Shown here: positions 20,411-31,260 of the stretch, piece after piece
How the letters are laid out: the number at the start of each line of letters is the position of its first letter
Numbering within the stretch: position 1 is the stretch's first letter
From: Ypsolopha sequella
Taxonomy: Eukaryota; Arthropoda; Insecta; Lepidoptera; Ypsolophidae
Length of the DNA: 64,000 nt
Assembly: GCA_934047225.1 (NCBI GenBank)
Contig: OW203984.1
Location: forward strand, 8,317,201 to 8,381,200
Reading direction: 5' to 3'
Program-made: the position numbers and the translations under genes
Notes under the pieces: generated by a model
The model's input: the letters and a program-made list of their open reading frames with translations, nothing else
The model's database searches: none
What the model was told of the DNA's origin: nothing

Positions 20411-20667
20411 TGTAAAAGTCAAGACTTAACATAAATAAATAAATTAAATATGATGAAGGTTTTTAAAATAAAATACATTATATAATGAATTTATTTTCGT
20501 TCTAGATTTCTACCTTAATATTAAGGAAAGTAATGTATCATATAATTCTTTATCTTTGACTTCTATTGCCCAAGCATGACAGCATCTTTTAGGAATCTTA
20601 TTAAAGACAGATACAGTCAAGGAAAATGCTCAGTATACGTTCATAGTATGATATTTACTCTTTTGAA

Positions 20668-20899
20668 AAAGATTACACCAAAACTACTAAAAAGAGAGAC
20701 AGTAAATCGTAAAAGATTACACCGAAACTACTATAAAGAGAGACACAGTAAATTGTAAAAGATTACACCGAAACTACGTAAAAGAGAGACAGTAAATTGG
20801 AAAAGATTACACCGAAACTACTAAAAAGAGAGACAAAGTAAATTGTAAAAGATGACACCAAAACTACTAAAAAGAGAGATACAGTAAATTGTAAAAGAA
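20668..20899 (+). repeat. ~46-bp minisatellite, five copies
   Basis: GATTACACCGAAACTACT then AAAAGAGAGACAGTAAATTG repeats at 20670, 20715, 20761, 20807 and 20849 with minor indels (ACAGTA/ACACAGTA/ACAAAGTA). Reading frames through it are artefacts of the array. Confidence 0.9.
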
Positions 20900-22656
20900 A
20901 AACAGAATTGTTAGTTTTGTTGATATTCATACAAAACTTGTATTAGTAATGTAAAATTTTGATGTTTTATTGAAGCCAAAGCTATCAAGGCGTCACAAAC
21001 CTAAAGCCATTTTCTATGGCAGCTGAGTGGGATGTCAATCTGAAAGGCAAGTAAGAGAAAAGATGCTATTATCTTATGAGCCAAAACGTACCTAACTACG
21101 TTTTTTATTTAACAAAAGGTTTAATTCAGACCCTGTACATTGCGAGTAAACAGAACATAGTTAAATGCAGAATTGAAGTTCCAAACTACACAAATTACTC
21201 GAATTGAACGCTCATTTTGTTAATTTTGATCCAACAAGGCAAACCCTCCCATACAGATATTTATGTACTTAAACACACAGAACATTATTCCGAATACGTT
21301 TTAGTACCTCTAAATTTTAGTAGGCAAATTTATGTTGCAAACTTGGTAAGTGCTAAAAAATAAGGAAAATAGAATTTAGAGAGACAATGCTTTTGATCTT
21401 CGGCACTGGTAGAACTTATGTTCCATAATGGAAATTAATTGAACGAACGAGCAAAGTTCTCCGAGTCTACTTAGACAGTCTGTCTTTGTATGTAAGTATG
21501 TATGTATGAATGTTTGTCCGACGATTACTCTAAAATCGTTGATCGAAACATCTTGAAATTTGTTTGGCGAGTAAATGAGACAAAAAGTATTTTTAAGTTC
21601 ATACATAAGCCAAATCGGTCAAGGAGTTGCCAAGATATTATAGGGTTGTAAGAAGTAAGTACAATTCGCAACTTTCTTTCACTTTTTCTCATACAAATTG
21701 CCCCTGTCAACTGTCTGGTCTCTATGAGAAGGTGAAAACAAATTTTGAGAATTTTGCATAGTCTGTACCCGACTAAAACCCATTGGGGAATCTCCACAAG
21801 GTATATTTAGCTAAAACGCGGTTCCGTTGTATGCATGACGAATCGACATTGGAGTTTTGAAAGAGTTATTATATTGTAATTTTTTTAAATGTATCAAAAA
21901 CTTCTAAACCTCTTTATATATTTTTTTTGTAATCTTTAACGTTATTTTCATAATTTTCAGTCTAGTTTAATTTAGTTTTCGGGTGGTGTGTGTATTAGGG
22001 AACCTGTGTTTTTTTTTGTAGTTTTCAATTTTGCGGTATCTATGCAAGTAAGACTAACATACATAACTATGTATTATGATATATACAATTAATACCAATA
22101 TACAATTTGATAAAAATAAATGTGATCATAAAAGAAGTTTGTTAAATCCAACTGTTTGTGTAGCATCTGGAAGTTGGTATGGACAAAGGATTATGTGTAA
22201 TAGGCAATAAAAATCAAACTCCGAAATAAGTGTAAATTTAACATTGGTACAACAAACTGGAAGAAACACATTATCACAATGTAAATCGGTACAGCGTCAC
22301 CTAGTTGTGGTAGACTTAAGTAAACTATAATTCTTACAAACTATGATACACAAATGCTAAGTTTTTGTGTACTTACAATCATACAACTGACACTACGCAA
22401 CAAACAGTATGTAAATAATCCCCCGACGAGTCACTTGGCGGCATGGCTTCGTCATGAGGGTGGTGGCAAGCCTGGCTAAAGTCTACCACCGTATATGGTC
22501 CTACGTCATCTTTGCAGAAGGGCCAAGATCTGATGGCCTTATGACCCTCAATACTACAAAGATTGTTCGCATACCAAAATAATCCCTTAGTCATCTTTGA
22601 CGACATCCACGAGAGGACATGTAGTGACCATTGGCGTGAAAAAAAAGGCAGATGAA
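20900..22656. other. No recognisable feature; one uncertain frame
   Basis: A TATGTATGTATG stretch (21488) is the only simple repeat of note. The minus-strand 75-codon frame at 22379-22606 (contains HHPHDEAMPPSDSSGDY) has coding-like composition but no start context or family I can name; a TE-derived fragment is plausible. Confidence 0.4.
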
Positions 22657-22822
22657 GTTGCAGCCTAGCAACTACTGAAGTATTGCAATGGCGGCGGTGA
22701 ACTTACTATGGAAATCGGCTACTATGATGTGAATCAATAATCGGCTACTAAGATGTGAATCGTCACACTATGTATGGCTTCATTAGTTGGTTAGCAAAAC
22801 TCTGTCCGCCTTTTTTACGCAA
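22657..22822 (+). repeat. GCAATGGCGGCGGT repeat, copy 1
   Basis: AGCAACTACTGAAG, TGCAATGGCGGCGGTGA, CTTACTATGG, GCTTCATTAGTTGGTTAGC and AAACTCTGTCCGCC recur in the same order at 46262-46462. It includes a small internal duplication (ATCGGCTACTA.GATGTGAAT, twice). Non-coding. Confidence 0.75.
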
Positions 22823-23344
22823 TGGGAGGGATGATGTTCTTTTTAGATGACGCTGCCATACGCCGCTACTACCAAACTTCTCACACAAAACCTCCTTGAA
22901 TCGCTATTATTGAAATAGCACTATTTAAACTGGTCGCAAGATCTCGCTGCACGCGTGATCATAAAACATGTTTTGTATTGTGCTTGCGTCGAGCAACTAT
23001 CGATACAACTAAAATAGTAACGTAAGTAACTAAAATAGTAGGAAGTAATGTATGCGCTTCAAAAGAATTAGAACACGAACAAGAGATAACGGTTACTTTT
23101 ATTATTTATTTGTTAATGAGGGTAATTACGATGACGATGACTATTAATGTTATTTAATAATTAGCAATCATTAATCAATCATTATTATTTGTCTTTGTTT
23201 ATCATTATAGTTTTTTTTTAAGTTAATACAATAAAATTTAATACAATATAATAAAATAATTTATTTATAATAATTGCACATACAAAAAAATAAAAGGTGG
23301 TAGAGCCGATGCCGGGCTCGACTGTGGAGGTACCACCATCTTAC

Positions 23345-23425
23345 TTAGAGACCCTCTCGAAGAAATTCGGGGGAGAGTAAGAGCACAGCTCACAGGCAAA
23401 AAACCAGGAGGCCCACCATGCCTGG
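23345..23425 (+). repeat. Isolated tail of the 2157-type LINE 3' fragment
   Basis: GGGGGAGAGTAAGAGCACAG, CTCACAGGCAAAAAACCAGG and AGGCCCACCATGCC are the reverse complement of 2370-2445. The rest of the LINE is absent. Confidence 0.7.
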
Positions 23426-24155
23426 CAAAGATTTGTCGTCTGATTTGTAGGACATAGTTGTAGTTGTAGTTGTAGGAATAAACATGGTGCGAGACACCAA
23501 TCGATTGCTTTATTTAATAAGCTGCCCTCGGAGCTAAAAAGTATAACAAGTTATAATAATTTAAAATGGAATTGAAGCGTTTTGGTTAAAGCAGTGTCTT
23601 TATTTCATTGATGATTTGTAGGCAGATTTGTATTTTCTGAGCTGTGTTAAATTATATAAATTTTCTGACATATACTCGTATTTTAAAACTGTATTGCAAT
23701 ATGTTAACTATCAACCTAATGACAATAATTTTTTTGTGTTCTTTTTAATTTTTAGCTTTAGTAATTTTATTCAAATACGATTTATATTGTTTGTGAATTA
23801 ATTAATGATGATTATGATGATGATGATGCAAAATGACCCACTCAGTTTGATTTTATATGCACCCGTAAACTGTGTCTGTGAAGTAAAATAGAAATACAGA
23901 TGGTTAGTGCTTTAAACAAGGCTATGAGTCGGAACCTAGCTCTTTATGGCAAGTTGTCTTCTCTGTGGCCACTGATGACACAAAGGATTGTCCGACGAAC
24001 TTGGCATCGGGTTTTGGTTTTCAACAACAAAATAGCCTTGATTTAACATGAGCTTGTTTCCCAAGTATTTATACCCCACATTTCTAGCGTTTGTTATCTC
24101 CTTTTCCAGTAACGTTACAAAACGTGGCAGAATAAAACGTACGTTTGAATTTTTA

Positions 24156-24712
24156 AGGGTATGGCGTAGGCTAGGAAAAATGTTTACTACCCGTCCAACA
24201 CAATAATGCCAAAAGCAAAGACTTTATTAGCTTTTGGTAGAGCAGATTATTGGTTGGATCATTGGCCTATTTTTCTCTGACGGGTACTGGTGATATAATA
24301 ATCACGCAGCGAACAACAGATTGGAGGGTTTTTAGATAAAACTAAAATAAAAAAAAAATGGAAAGGCTACATTAATTGTTTTATTCTAGAAAAAATATTT
24401 TTTTTCTATGGTCAGATCAGGAGACAGATCATACTTGTTCCGACTTCAGTTGATTTTAGTAATATTTCAGATTTCTTTTCTCAATGATTGTGATATTTGT
24501 GTCAAACCTAATAAATACATGATATGGTTAAACTTCTTAACCAATTTCACAAATTTTACTCGTTTAAAAATATTTTGATTTAGTATGTTAAATCGTCAAA
24601 CGCTTGAGCATGTTTGGCGAAAGGGACCTATATTTTTTAGTAAAAGGGGTTTTCGAATTTCTTAAAACGAATCTTAATCCGAAGTTGTTCATGTTCTAGG
24701 CTCAGTACCAGC
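24156..24712 (+). repeat. ~0.55-kb interspersed repeat shared with 43544-44041, copy 1
   Basis: TACTACCCGTCCAACACAAT, CAAAGACTTTATTAGCTTTT, TGATCACGCAGCGAA-like and TTCTAGGCTCAGTACC all occur in order in both copies. No ORF. Possibly a non-autonomous DNA transposon; terminal repeats not identified. Confidence 0.75.
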
Positions 24713-25053
24713 AAAAATCACGCAAAAAATAAATGTTTGTGTATTTCTTTTTAAATAATGAAAGAAAATAATCTTAATATATTATATAAATGAAGGAACT
24801 TTGATCTCTTTACCCTGAAAAAAATAATTCAAATTGGAACAAAAAAAATATTTTTTTTTTAATTTGCAACGCCTTTACGTATTTCGTGATTTCAATGATC
24901 TTTCCGATTTTTTTTCTCGATATTGTGAAACTTGTGTGAAATCTGAAAAATTGTAATTTAGTTTAATTTCTTAACTACTTACACATTTTATTTGTAAAAA
25001 ACATTTGGTTTATTATGCTAAATTGTCCAAACGCGAGAACATATTTGGCGCAA
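24440..25053 (+). repeat. Partial tandem duplication inside the 24-kb repeat
   Basis: 24440-24632 (ATTGTGATATTTGTGTCAAA to CGCTTGAGCATGTTTGGCG) is repeated, diverged, at 24885-25053 (TTGTGAAACTTGTGTGAAAT to CGCGAGAACATATTTGGCGC), about 430 bp downstream in the same orientation. Confidence 0.65.
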
Positions 25054-25059
25054 CCAACC

Positions 25060-25965
25060 CTGAAACTCAGAACAATTAAAAAGTGTGTTAAGTATAAGTA
25101 TCAACATTCAGCCATCAAATAGTAAAAATAAAACTAAATAATTTAATCACAATTCATACTAACTTAAAATCATATTAACCATGCCACACAAACATAACGC
25201 TAACCCCATCGACCAATGAATGAAGCGTAAAAAATTAACCCTCTAATTCAAACCAAACCTGAAGTTACCTATAATCTGACAATGTGGAAATTGCATTGCA
25301 GAGCCCGCCCTGTATAGCTGCTGCCATACAAGAGAAACATAACGGGGAGTATTTCTATAAAAGTTGTGCTAAAATAATTCGCATCTCTAGGTCTCCGGAG
25401 GTTTGTGCTAAAAAGGTCTAGCTTCTGCAGTTGGCGGGATCGTACTGCGAGTTACCATAGAGTTTTATAAAATTATTTTTACGCAGCTTTATAAGTAGCG
25501 CTTTATTACCAAGAATTATTGTACAAAGAAAATCCCATGAGCCTAAAAATAAACCCAATTATTTTACAGAAAATTGCTTTACGTCTTTTCACATAACACA
25601 ACACTGTAAAAAAATTACGCGTGCTAAAATGCTCAGCCTGGACTTTTTTCTTTTTTTTATAGTACTACATTACTCTCAACCACATAGGTATCTAGAGACT
25701 AGCAAAGCTCAAAGTTATAGCGGATACCCACGCCAATTCATAGCTTAGCAATGGCACGTAAAGTGGTAGCGGAGACGTGGCCGCTTATGTTCGGCTGATC
25801 GTACTAATTACTTTTATTTAAGTAGGTACTAATTTTATTAAAATTGTATCAGAGACTCACGGATCCCACAGTCAAACGGTACATGCAGTTTTGTGGGTCA
25901 TATTTAGCTTTAAGATAATCTACCTTTTGATAAATAAAAGTATTCATTCAGTATACTAAAAGTAC
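25060..25965. other. No recognisable feature
   Basis: AT-rich spacer, no supported gene or repeat. Confidence 0.5.
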
Positions 25966-25968
25966 TAA

Positions 25969-26236
25969 AACTTCTGCACAATTTCTTATAAGATTTTACA
26001 ATTCCACCTGTGCATTTCAGAAGAAAAGCTTGCGCACCACTAGAACAATACTAGTCTGATATCTATGCTGCGTACGCAGTCGAGGCTTCATTTTTCTCTT
26101 GTCAGAGCCTTCTCGCATAATTTTTCTAAATGAGCTCTCCTGGGCTACGGCTATTATTCCACACCAGTTTATATTAAAAGTTGGTCAAATGTGCAACCGC
26201 ATTCTATTGTCTCACTTTGCTGCTCCAATGGTCCAT
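25969..26236 (-). repeat. Interspersed repeat shared with 13225-13487, copy 2
   Basis: Reverse-complement match to the 13.2-kb copy over both halves. A ~35-bp stretch (26035-26070, around ACTAGTCTGATATC) is present only here, between the CTGCGTACGCAGTCGAGG block and the CTTTTCTTCTGAAATGC block. Non-coding. Confidence 0.8.
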
Positions 26237-26479
26237 TTATTTCTGTTATACATTCACAACATATTAAAAACGTGTTAGCATACGAATAAACGTAAAAATA
26301 GTTTGTACAATGCGCATTTTAATTTAATACTTTATAGCATAAATCGATAAACTCCTGCTCCTATGCGACACTGCGTAATTTATGTCTACTACTTCAAAAG
26401 AAATGTCTATGGAACATGCTGAAAAACAGCGCCGTTCGGATGAATACAGTGTCTGTTTATCTGACGGCTTAATTTAGTC

Positions 26480-26625
26480 TGTTTGTAATTTTGTTGTTTT
26501 TGAGTATATTTGAATTTTGCTTTTTATGATATTGTATTGTATGCGTTTGGTTAAATTTGTAATTTTTTATTCTTATTTGTGTTTTTGGCAATAAATACCA
26601 TTGTCTTTCTTTCTTTCTGTTTATT
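26480..26625 (+). repeat. LINE-like 3' end with TTTC tail
   Basis: T-rich 3' UTR-like sequence ends GGCAATAAATACCATTG followed by TCTTTCTTTCTTTC. Layout matches the antisense tail at 13944. No ORF. Confidence 0.45.
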
Positions 26626-27173
26626 TCGCTAAAAATAAATCATTTTCTTTAAAAATAAGTAGCACGTATTGTAGCATAAATTGTTTCTTATTAGTGGCTC
26701 GCGCTGTAGGCTATTAAAGCTAAACCTCATGTGATGAGCTTGTGATGGCTTTCTCAACAAATTTCAATAGATTTATTTTAGATCAAGAAATTCCTGACAT
26801 ACGTATACTGGTATAATGTTATTATATGTATAACAGAACATCAATTACAAGATGTATTTAAAAGGCTTTTTTCGGAAATTTTTCAGCGCAGAAGAGAGCC
26901 GGCAGGTTAGGTTAGAACATTAAGTATGGCGAGGGAGTATTTTTTTTTTGACAACCCGGAACCAAGTTTGTCTAGGCCAGGCTAGGTTATCCTAAAATCG
27001 GATTTATATAATGCTTATATAATGATTTGTTTCAAATATTCTCAAAAGAAATCGAAAATATTTTAAAATTGTAAAACGTCGCATTGGATTGAAAATTACC
27101 TTTTAGTGATTGGGTGACTCTAAGCTTAAGAATCAGGTTTCATTTCATTTCATTTCGAATATAAATAAAAGAT

Positions 27174-27320
27174 CTGAGGACCTAAAATGGCCAACTTAGG
27201 TGAATCATGAAATGATTTGAAAGTAGGATAGAGTCAGAGTTTCTTCATGCGTGCAAAAGAGATGGCATTACAACAGAATCATAATATGATTCATCTAAAG
27301 CGGCCTTTTTAGAGGACCTG
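27174..27320 (+). mobile_element. 147-bp MITE, copy 1
   Basis: The ends CTGAGGACCTAAAATGGCC and GGCCTTTTTAGAGGACCTG form a 17-19-bp terminal inverted repeat, with GTGAATCA/TGATTCAT inside it. The whole element is almost identical to the reverse complement of 40685-40831, including CTTCATGCGTGCAAAAGAGA. The high similarity suggests relatively recent spread. Confidence 0.85.
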
Positions 27321-27576
27321 ATCTCCATACCATTCATTAATGTTTACTTCTTTTTGATTTGCTTATCACTTGTAGAATTTAAGTACTAACCTTCTGCTTA
27401 AGATTTTAATAATAAAATGACATGTATAGTGTGTCTAATGAAAGCTGAGAGTGATAATTAATCGTTTTCAGGAACTGGCCACACTGGCTCACACTGCGTT
27501 AAATGTCAATTCTTGTTTTTATAACCTCATCACCCAACCGTATTTCTGAATAATTTTGTGTATTTCGTCCTAAATA

Positions 27577-27756
27577 ATGCCTAAAACAATAAGAAGCGGT
27601 GTCAGAAAGATTTTATACGGTTTAATTAAAAACTACCAGGACGAGAAAAGTGAACGTGATGCTGTTCTCAATAAAAAAGTGCAATTGTTTACATTGATTT
27701 CGGAAATGCTGATAGGTTCTACTGAACTGGTTTTGATACTTACTAGATTTATTTAA
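27577..27756 (+). pseudogene. N-terminal fragment of a DDE transposase
   Basis: A clean ATG opens 59 codons beginning MPKTIRSGVRKILYGLIKNY. The MPKTIR start and the basic/aromatic helix are the N-terminal signature of a DDE transposase family widespread in insects and other invertebrates. Normally ~60 residues of helix-turn-helix and then the catalytic domain follow; here the frame ends after ILTRFI. A possible donor (TGATAGGTTCT, 27713) and acceptor (CTTTTCAGGATT, 27784) could make it a first exon, but the catalytic region is absent from the element either way. Confidence 0.65.
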
Positions 27757-27884
27757 TATTACATTTTTAAATCAATAAAACTTTTCAGGATTTACATTTA
27801 TTAGACATGGTCTATCAACATGGCAGTTTTAAATGTTGAGTCTATCGAAATATTATAAATACTTCGATGGTGGATTCGAACATG

Positions 27885-28065
27885 GGCGCCGGCAGATTTT
27901 ATTGTCAGGGGGCTATAAATTATAATTATATAAACTTATTTGCTTCCTTATAATTATAATAAAAACAAGATAACACGTTCGGACAATTACGTTGCGTTTT
28001 TGCATAAAAAAATTGTAATAAAAAAGTGCATCCTCTTGCACTCTCCTCCCGGCGCCCATGGATTA
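27885..28065. mobile_element. MITE with ATGGGCGCCGG ends, nested in the DDE transposon
   Basis: ATGGGCGCCGG and CCGGCGCCCAT are perfect 11-bp inverted ends around ~160 bp of mostly AT-rich sequence containing GTCAGGGGGCTATAA. It separates the N- and C-terminal transposase pieces. Short palindromes of TTATAATTATAA type lie in and beside it. No clear target duplication. Confidence 0.65.
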
Positions 28066-28107
28066 TAATTGTAATACATTACAATTATAATTGTCGCAAG
28101 TAAAAAT

Positions 28108-28374
28108 TTGGGAGCACCTGCTAAAGAAATGGAAAAACTAATAATAGAATCATTTTCAAGTATTACGCCCAATGACTGGAAAAAATATACAGTATATGTA
28201 ATTCATGTTGAAAATGAATACAAGAAAAGAGACAATATACTTGAGGATGAACTAAATCAGTTTAGCATTAATTTAAGAGATGATGGTGATAGTGATAATG
28301 AAAGTGATGATGACATGGACGATTTTTTTACTGGCATTGAATTCCTCGAATCAAACTTCAATTACGATTCGTAA
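28108..28374 (+). pseudogene. C-terminal fragment of the same DDE transposase
   Basis: 88 codons from a TTG; the frame is open a little further upstream. SFSSITPNDWKKYTVYVIHV is the conserved C-terminal helix region (pattern ITP..WK..V.HVI..E) of DDE transposases whose N-terminus reads MPKTIR. It ends in an acidic tail with DDGDSDNESDDDMDD. In complete members the third catalytic residue lies ~40-50 residues before ITPNDW; that part is missing. The agreement with 27577-27756 supports one parental gene. Confidence 0.65.
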
Positions 28375-28932
28375 TTATTGTATAATATTTCTATATTAAA
28401 TATATTTTTATTAAAAAAAACCTTTATTATTGTTGAAGTAGTCTGGTCCCTAAATCCTATGTTTTCTTCTAAGGAAACCTCGATAGCAGGAAACATAGAA
28501 TTATATATATCGTCACGACTTGAATCCCCAAGGGCGTGTCAGGAATTAACAGATCATCAGAGGTGATATTAATGCATAGATTTAGGATTAATGCATAGAA
28601 TTATGAAAACCAAACAACTAGCATACGTAATTAATTAGAGTAATTACAATCAAAATGTTAATGAATACTTTATTATTATTAATTTCCTATGCGTATGCAC
28701 CCAGTCTTACAATCATAGAAACTTCTCTAGACATTTTTTTGCTTTACAATTTCCTATTATTCCTTAAGCTAAAAAGTAAGTATCAAATACGTTTATTCCT
28801 AGTAAATCCGGGGATACCCAACCTATATTTTTTAAATTTGCCGCCGTTTTTCACTCTCAGCTTTCATTAGACAGACTCTATCATTGTTATTCGAAAATAA
28901 TTATATTATAATAATAATTTTTTTAAATCCTT

Positions 28933-28998
28933 GACAATCATTTCCATTTTTGAACTTGATTTTTTGTAAAGTCAAGTTCAAAAATGGAAATGATTGTC
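28933..28998. repeat. Perfect 27-bp hairpin
   Basis: GACAATCATTTCCATTTTTG plus AACTTGA (28933-28959) is exactly inverted at 28972-28998 (TCAAGTT, then CAAAAATGGAAATGATTGTC), with a 12-base loop. No mismatch in 27 pairs, unlike most palindromes in the window. There is no obvious target duplication. Confidence 0.9.
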
Positions 28999-29029
28999 TT
29001 CTGATTGTTTCTTGTTATCCCACCCTCCT

Positions 29030-29160
29030 ACCAGCTAAACGTTTGTTTTTAGATATGTCGGAAATTTTGCGGCAGTAGTATATATAACGTAGTTAAAAAA
29101 AAAATCACAGTTAAGTAATCTTCACAAGTTTTTACACCTGATCGTGTACAATTCATGACG
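29030..29160 (+). repeat. Decayed piece of the GGTTCCGTA-class repeat
   Basis: CCACCCTCCTACCAGCTAAACG, in core CCCTCCTACCAGCTAAACG, then TTAAGTAATCTTCACAAGTT parallels 52309-52435 (CCCCTGCCAGCGAAACGG, TAAGTAGGCTTTACAGGTT). Both ends are lost. Confidence 0.5.
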
Positions 29161-29164
29161 TTAT

Positions 29165-29715
29165 ATTAAATTTAAATAAAACTAAAAGCTTTAAGTTTAT
29201 TAATGTCCCAAATTCTTTAAAATTAAATACACTGTAAAAGCTTTTAACGTTAAAGGTTATAATAGGTATAATAACTTAAATATATCTTGAGATAACACTG
29301 TTATCATAACAGTATTTTTATTTAAATTATCATATATATCATTACCTATTTATATTAAAACAAAAAACACCAAATTCAAATACACCAACACCAATATTAT
29401 GAAAACGCTCCTTACTAGCACAGAAAATACTAAGTAAACGTACAACATTAAGTTCAATTTCTGTCGTGAAACCATTTCGCAGTAACGTCGTAGTTCCAAG
29501 ATGGTCCTTGCAATGGCTCTCTCGAGAGATTAACTAAGTTATGAACCCCTGGACTGCACTAACACTGACCAGAGAAATAACATTGGACTATAAATTTAGA
29601 CTAGCCCCAAAGAACAGTTAGGAATAATCTCTTTAATTACACTTTTTCTAGGTAGTCTCGTGTGGGATTTTATTTAGAGTATTTATGCTACTTCAAGGTA
29701 TGACCTACAGCCTTA
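29165..29715. other. No recognisable feature
   Basis: AT-rich spacer. Confidence 0.5.
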
Positions 29716-29719
29716 TTTT

Positions 29720-29985
29720 AAACTAGCTTTTGCTTGTAGTTTTGCTCGCTTCGTCTTTGATAGTTTTCGACTCGGCGGTTGGTTCATCAACACTCCTTAT
29801 AGCCTATATTACTACGATGATAATAAAGAAAACCAAGACTGTTGAATGTTTCTCGAGTTAAAACAAAACATACAAAAAGACAATAAATCTAAGTTGTAAT
29901 TTTGGCCTCAGTAGTTATACATTTTATTTAAAATTTCACATAAATGTTTAATGTCACTGCAGACGCGACTTTTTCACTACTTTAT
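29720..29985 (+). repeat. AACTAGCTTTTGC-type repeat, copy 1
   Basis: AAACTAGCTTTTGCTTGTAG, ACTACGATGATAATAAAGAA, TGAATGTTTCTCGAGT and ATGTTTAATGT recur at 39090-39375. The opening is the common lepidopteran AACTAGCTTTTGCCCG motif in decayed form. Confidence 0.6.
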
Positions 29986-30139
29986 TATTATTATAGATTG
30001 CAAGTTTTACGTTATTACGGTTACATTTGTTATTTTAATTTTACTTTATACTGTATATTTATTATAAATCTTCTTAGATATTTCATACGGATTATGTTAT
30101 TATTATAAATGTGTATCACAGGTACATCGCCCTATGCAA

Positions 30140-30325
30140 TTAAAAAGGTCGAATATACAAAAGCGCCACTTTACAGGAGAGCGCTTTGAAGTTGTAATTC
30201 TGTATATTTCTGTAATTAAAGGAGGCTGAAATTTTAAACTTGGCTATGTGATAGTTTAATAAATGATGCAATATATTCTCTGTAACAGAATCAGATTCGG
30301 AAAGACGTTTATTACAAAACAAAAA
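30140..30325. other. No recognisable feature
   Basis: Short AT-rich spacer. The 60-codon minus-strand frame has no motif. Confidence 0.4.
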
Positions 30326-30329
30326 AAAA

Positions 30330-30800
30330 CGGCCAAGTGCGGGTCAGACTCGCGTACTTAGGGTTCCAACCACTATATTTTTCCTGTAATCTGTACGTAA
30401 ACACATATTACCATGACATACATTTTTTTGTGGTTTTTGAAGGATTTCTCGAAATAAATGCAACTACATATAGCCAAGTTGTATATTTTTACAATCAAAT
30501 CCTTAATACCTACAATTTGATACCCATAATGTATTTTTATAAAATATTTTTTTTATTTTTTTTTATATTTTTAATTTGTACTCAACTTTTTTTCAATGGC
30601 TTTAATTTTTCTATAATTGGCCAGCTATTATCTATGATCGACATTTTTTTCATATTTTTCGGTCAACTATTTTCGGAGATAAGGAGATAAGGACATACTA
30701 GTTTTGTGGTTTTTTAAAGATTTCTCGAAATTAGTGCCAGTAAATGTAGTAAAAATGTATATTTTTACATTTACATTAACTTTTTAATATCTACAATTTC
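30330..30800 (+). repeat. GGCCAAGTGCGGGTC element, long AT-rich class
   Basis: Starts ACGGCCAAGTGCGGGTCAGA, then TTAGGGTTCC. The body carries TTTGAAGGATTTCTCGAAA, ACAATTTGATACCCATAA and GGAGATAAGGA, repeated in diverged form after 30700 (AAGATTTCTCGAAATTAGTG). The same body occurs in inverse orientation at 50534-51345 and 51940-52855. Confidence 0.75.
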
Positions 30801-30814
30801 ATACACATATTATA

Positions 30815-31260
30815 GTCTGCTACGATCTAGACACACCTCTTTAGCCTCTTCCTTATCCATCAATTTAGTCATACATACAAGCTTATCTATTCCGGGTACT
30901 TTTGACATGGCCCTTCTTCAGTATGTCGCCAATTTGTTCGGCATACGTCCTTCTAGGGCGGCCTGGTCGAACTGTACCTTCCACTTGCGCACCATAAATT
31001 TCTTTCGTCACTCTACTTTCATTCATTGTCTCTACATTTCCAAACCACCGAAGTATTCCTTTTTCTATTCTAGTCACTACATCTTCTTTCAGGCCGCAAC
31101 GACCCGTATGTCGATATTTTTCGCTCTGTCATTCAATGTTAAACCACACATACTTCGTAAAGAACGCATTTCCACTGCCTTCACTCTACTTTGATGTTTA
31201 TCTTGTCATATCCAACATTCACTACCATACATAACTTTATTCCTAATCAACACTATACAC
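30815..31260 (-). pseudogene. LINE ORF2 C-terminal relic
   Basis: Minus-strand frame pieces read VKAVEMRSLRSMCGLTL, then VVTRIEKGILRWFGNVETM, then GRPRRTYAEQIGDILKKG and VKSTRNR. These are the classic C-terminal motifs of lepidopteran endonuclease/reverse-transcriptase LINEs (RWFGHVERM, GRPRR.Y..QI.D.LKKG, STRNRRACM). Stops interrupt the ends (VVAA then stop; RNR then stop), and the 5' part with RT and endonuclease is gone. Confidence 0.8.

Larger units (their letters stand above)
27429..28878 (+). mobile_element. DDE transposon with catalytic core deleted
   Basis: The left end GTGTGTCTAATGAAAGCTGA (27429) and the right end TCAGCTTTCATTAGACAGAC (to 28876) are ~28-bp inverted repeats. TA stands immediately outside both (27427-27428, 28879-28880), pointing to a Tc1/mariner-type TA integration. 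Inside are an N-terminal transposase fragment (27577-27756), a nested MITE (27885-28065) and a C-terminal fragment (28108-28374). The 1.45-kb element is an internal-deletion derivative that would depend on a full-length relative for movement. Confidence 0.85.

Noticed and set aside
26690..26707. Extension of the 13/26-kb repeat to the shared CAGCGCGAGCCACTA motif
   Set aside because: Only ~15 bp match clearly; the intervening sequence does not align well enough to include it.
28933..28998. microRNA precursor
   Set aside because: Perfect pairing without bulges and no supporting expression; more like a young palindrome.
30337..30690. 117-codon Phe-rich frame resembling a membrane protein
   Set aside because: Entirely inside an AT-rich copy of the GGCCAAGTGCGAGTC element; T-rich sequence naturally encodes Phe, Leu and Ile.
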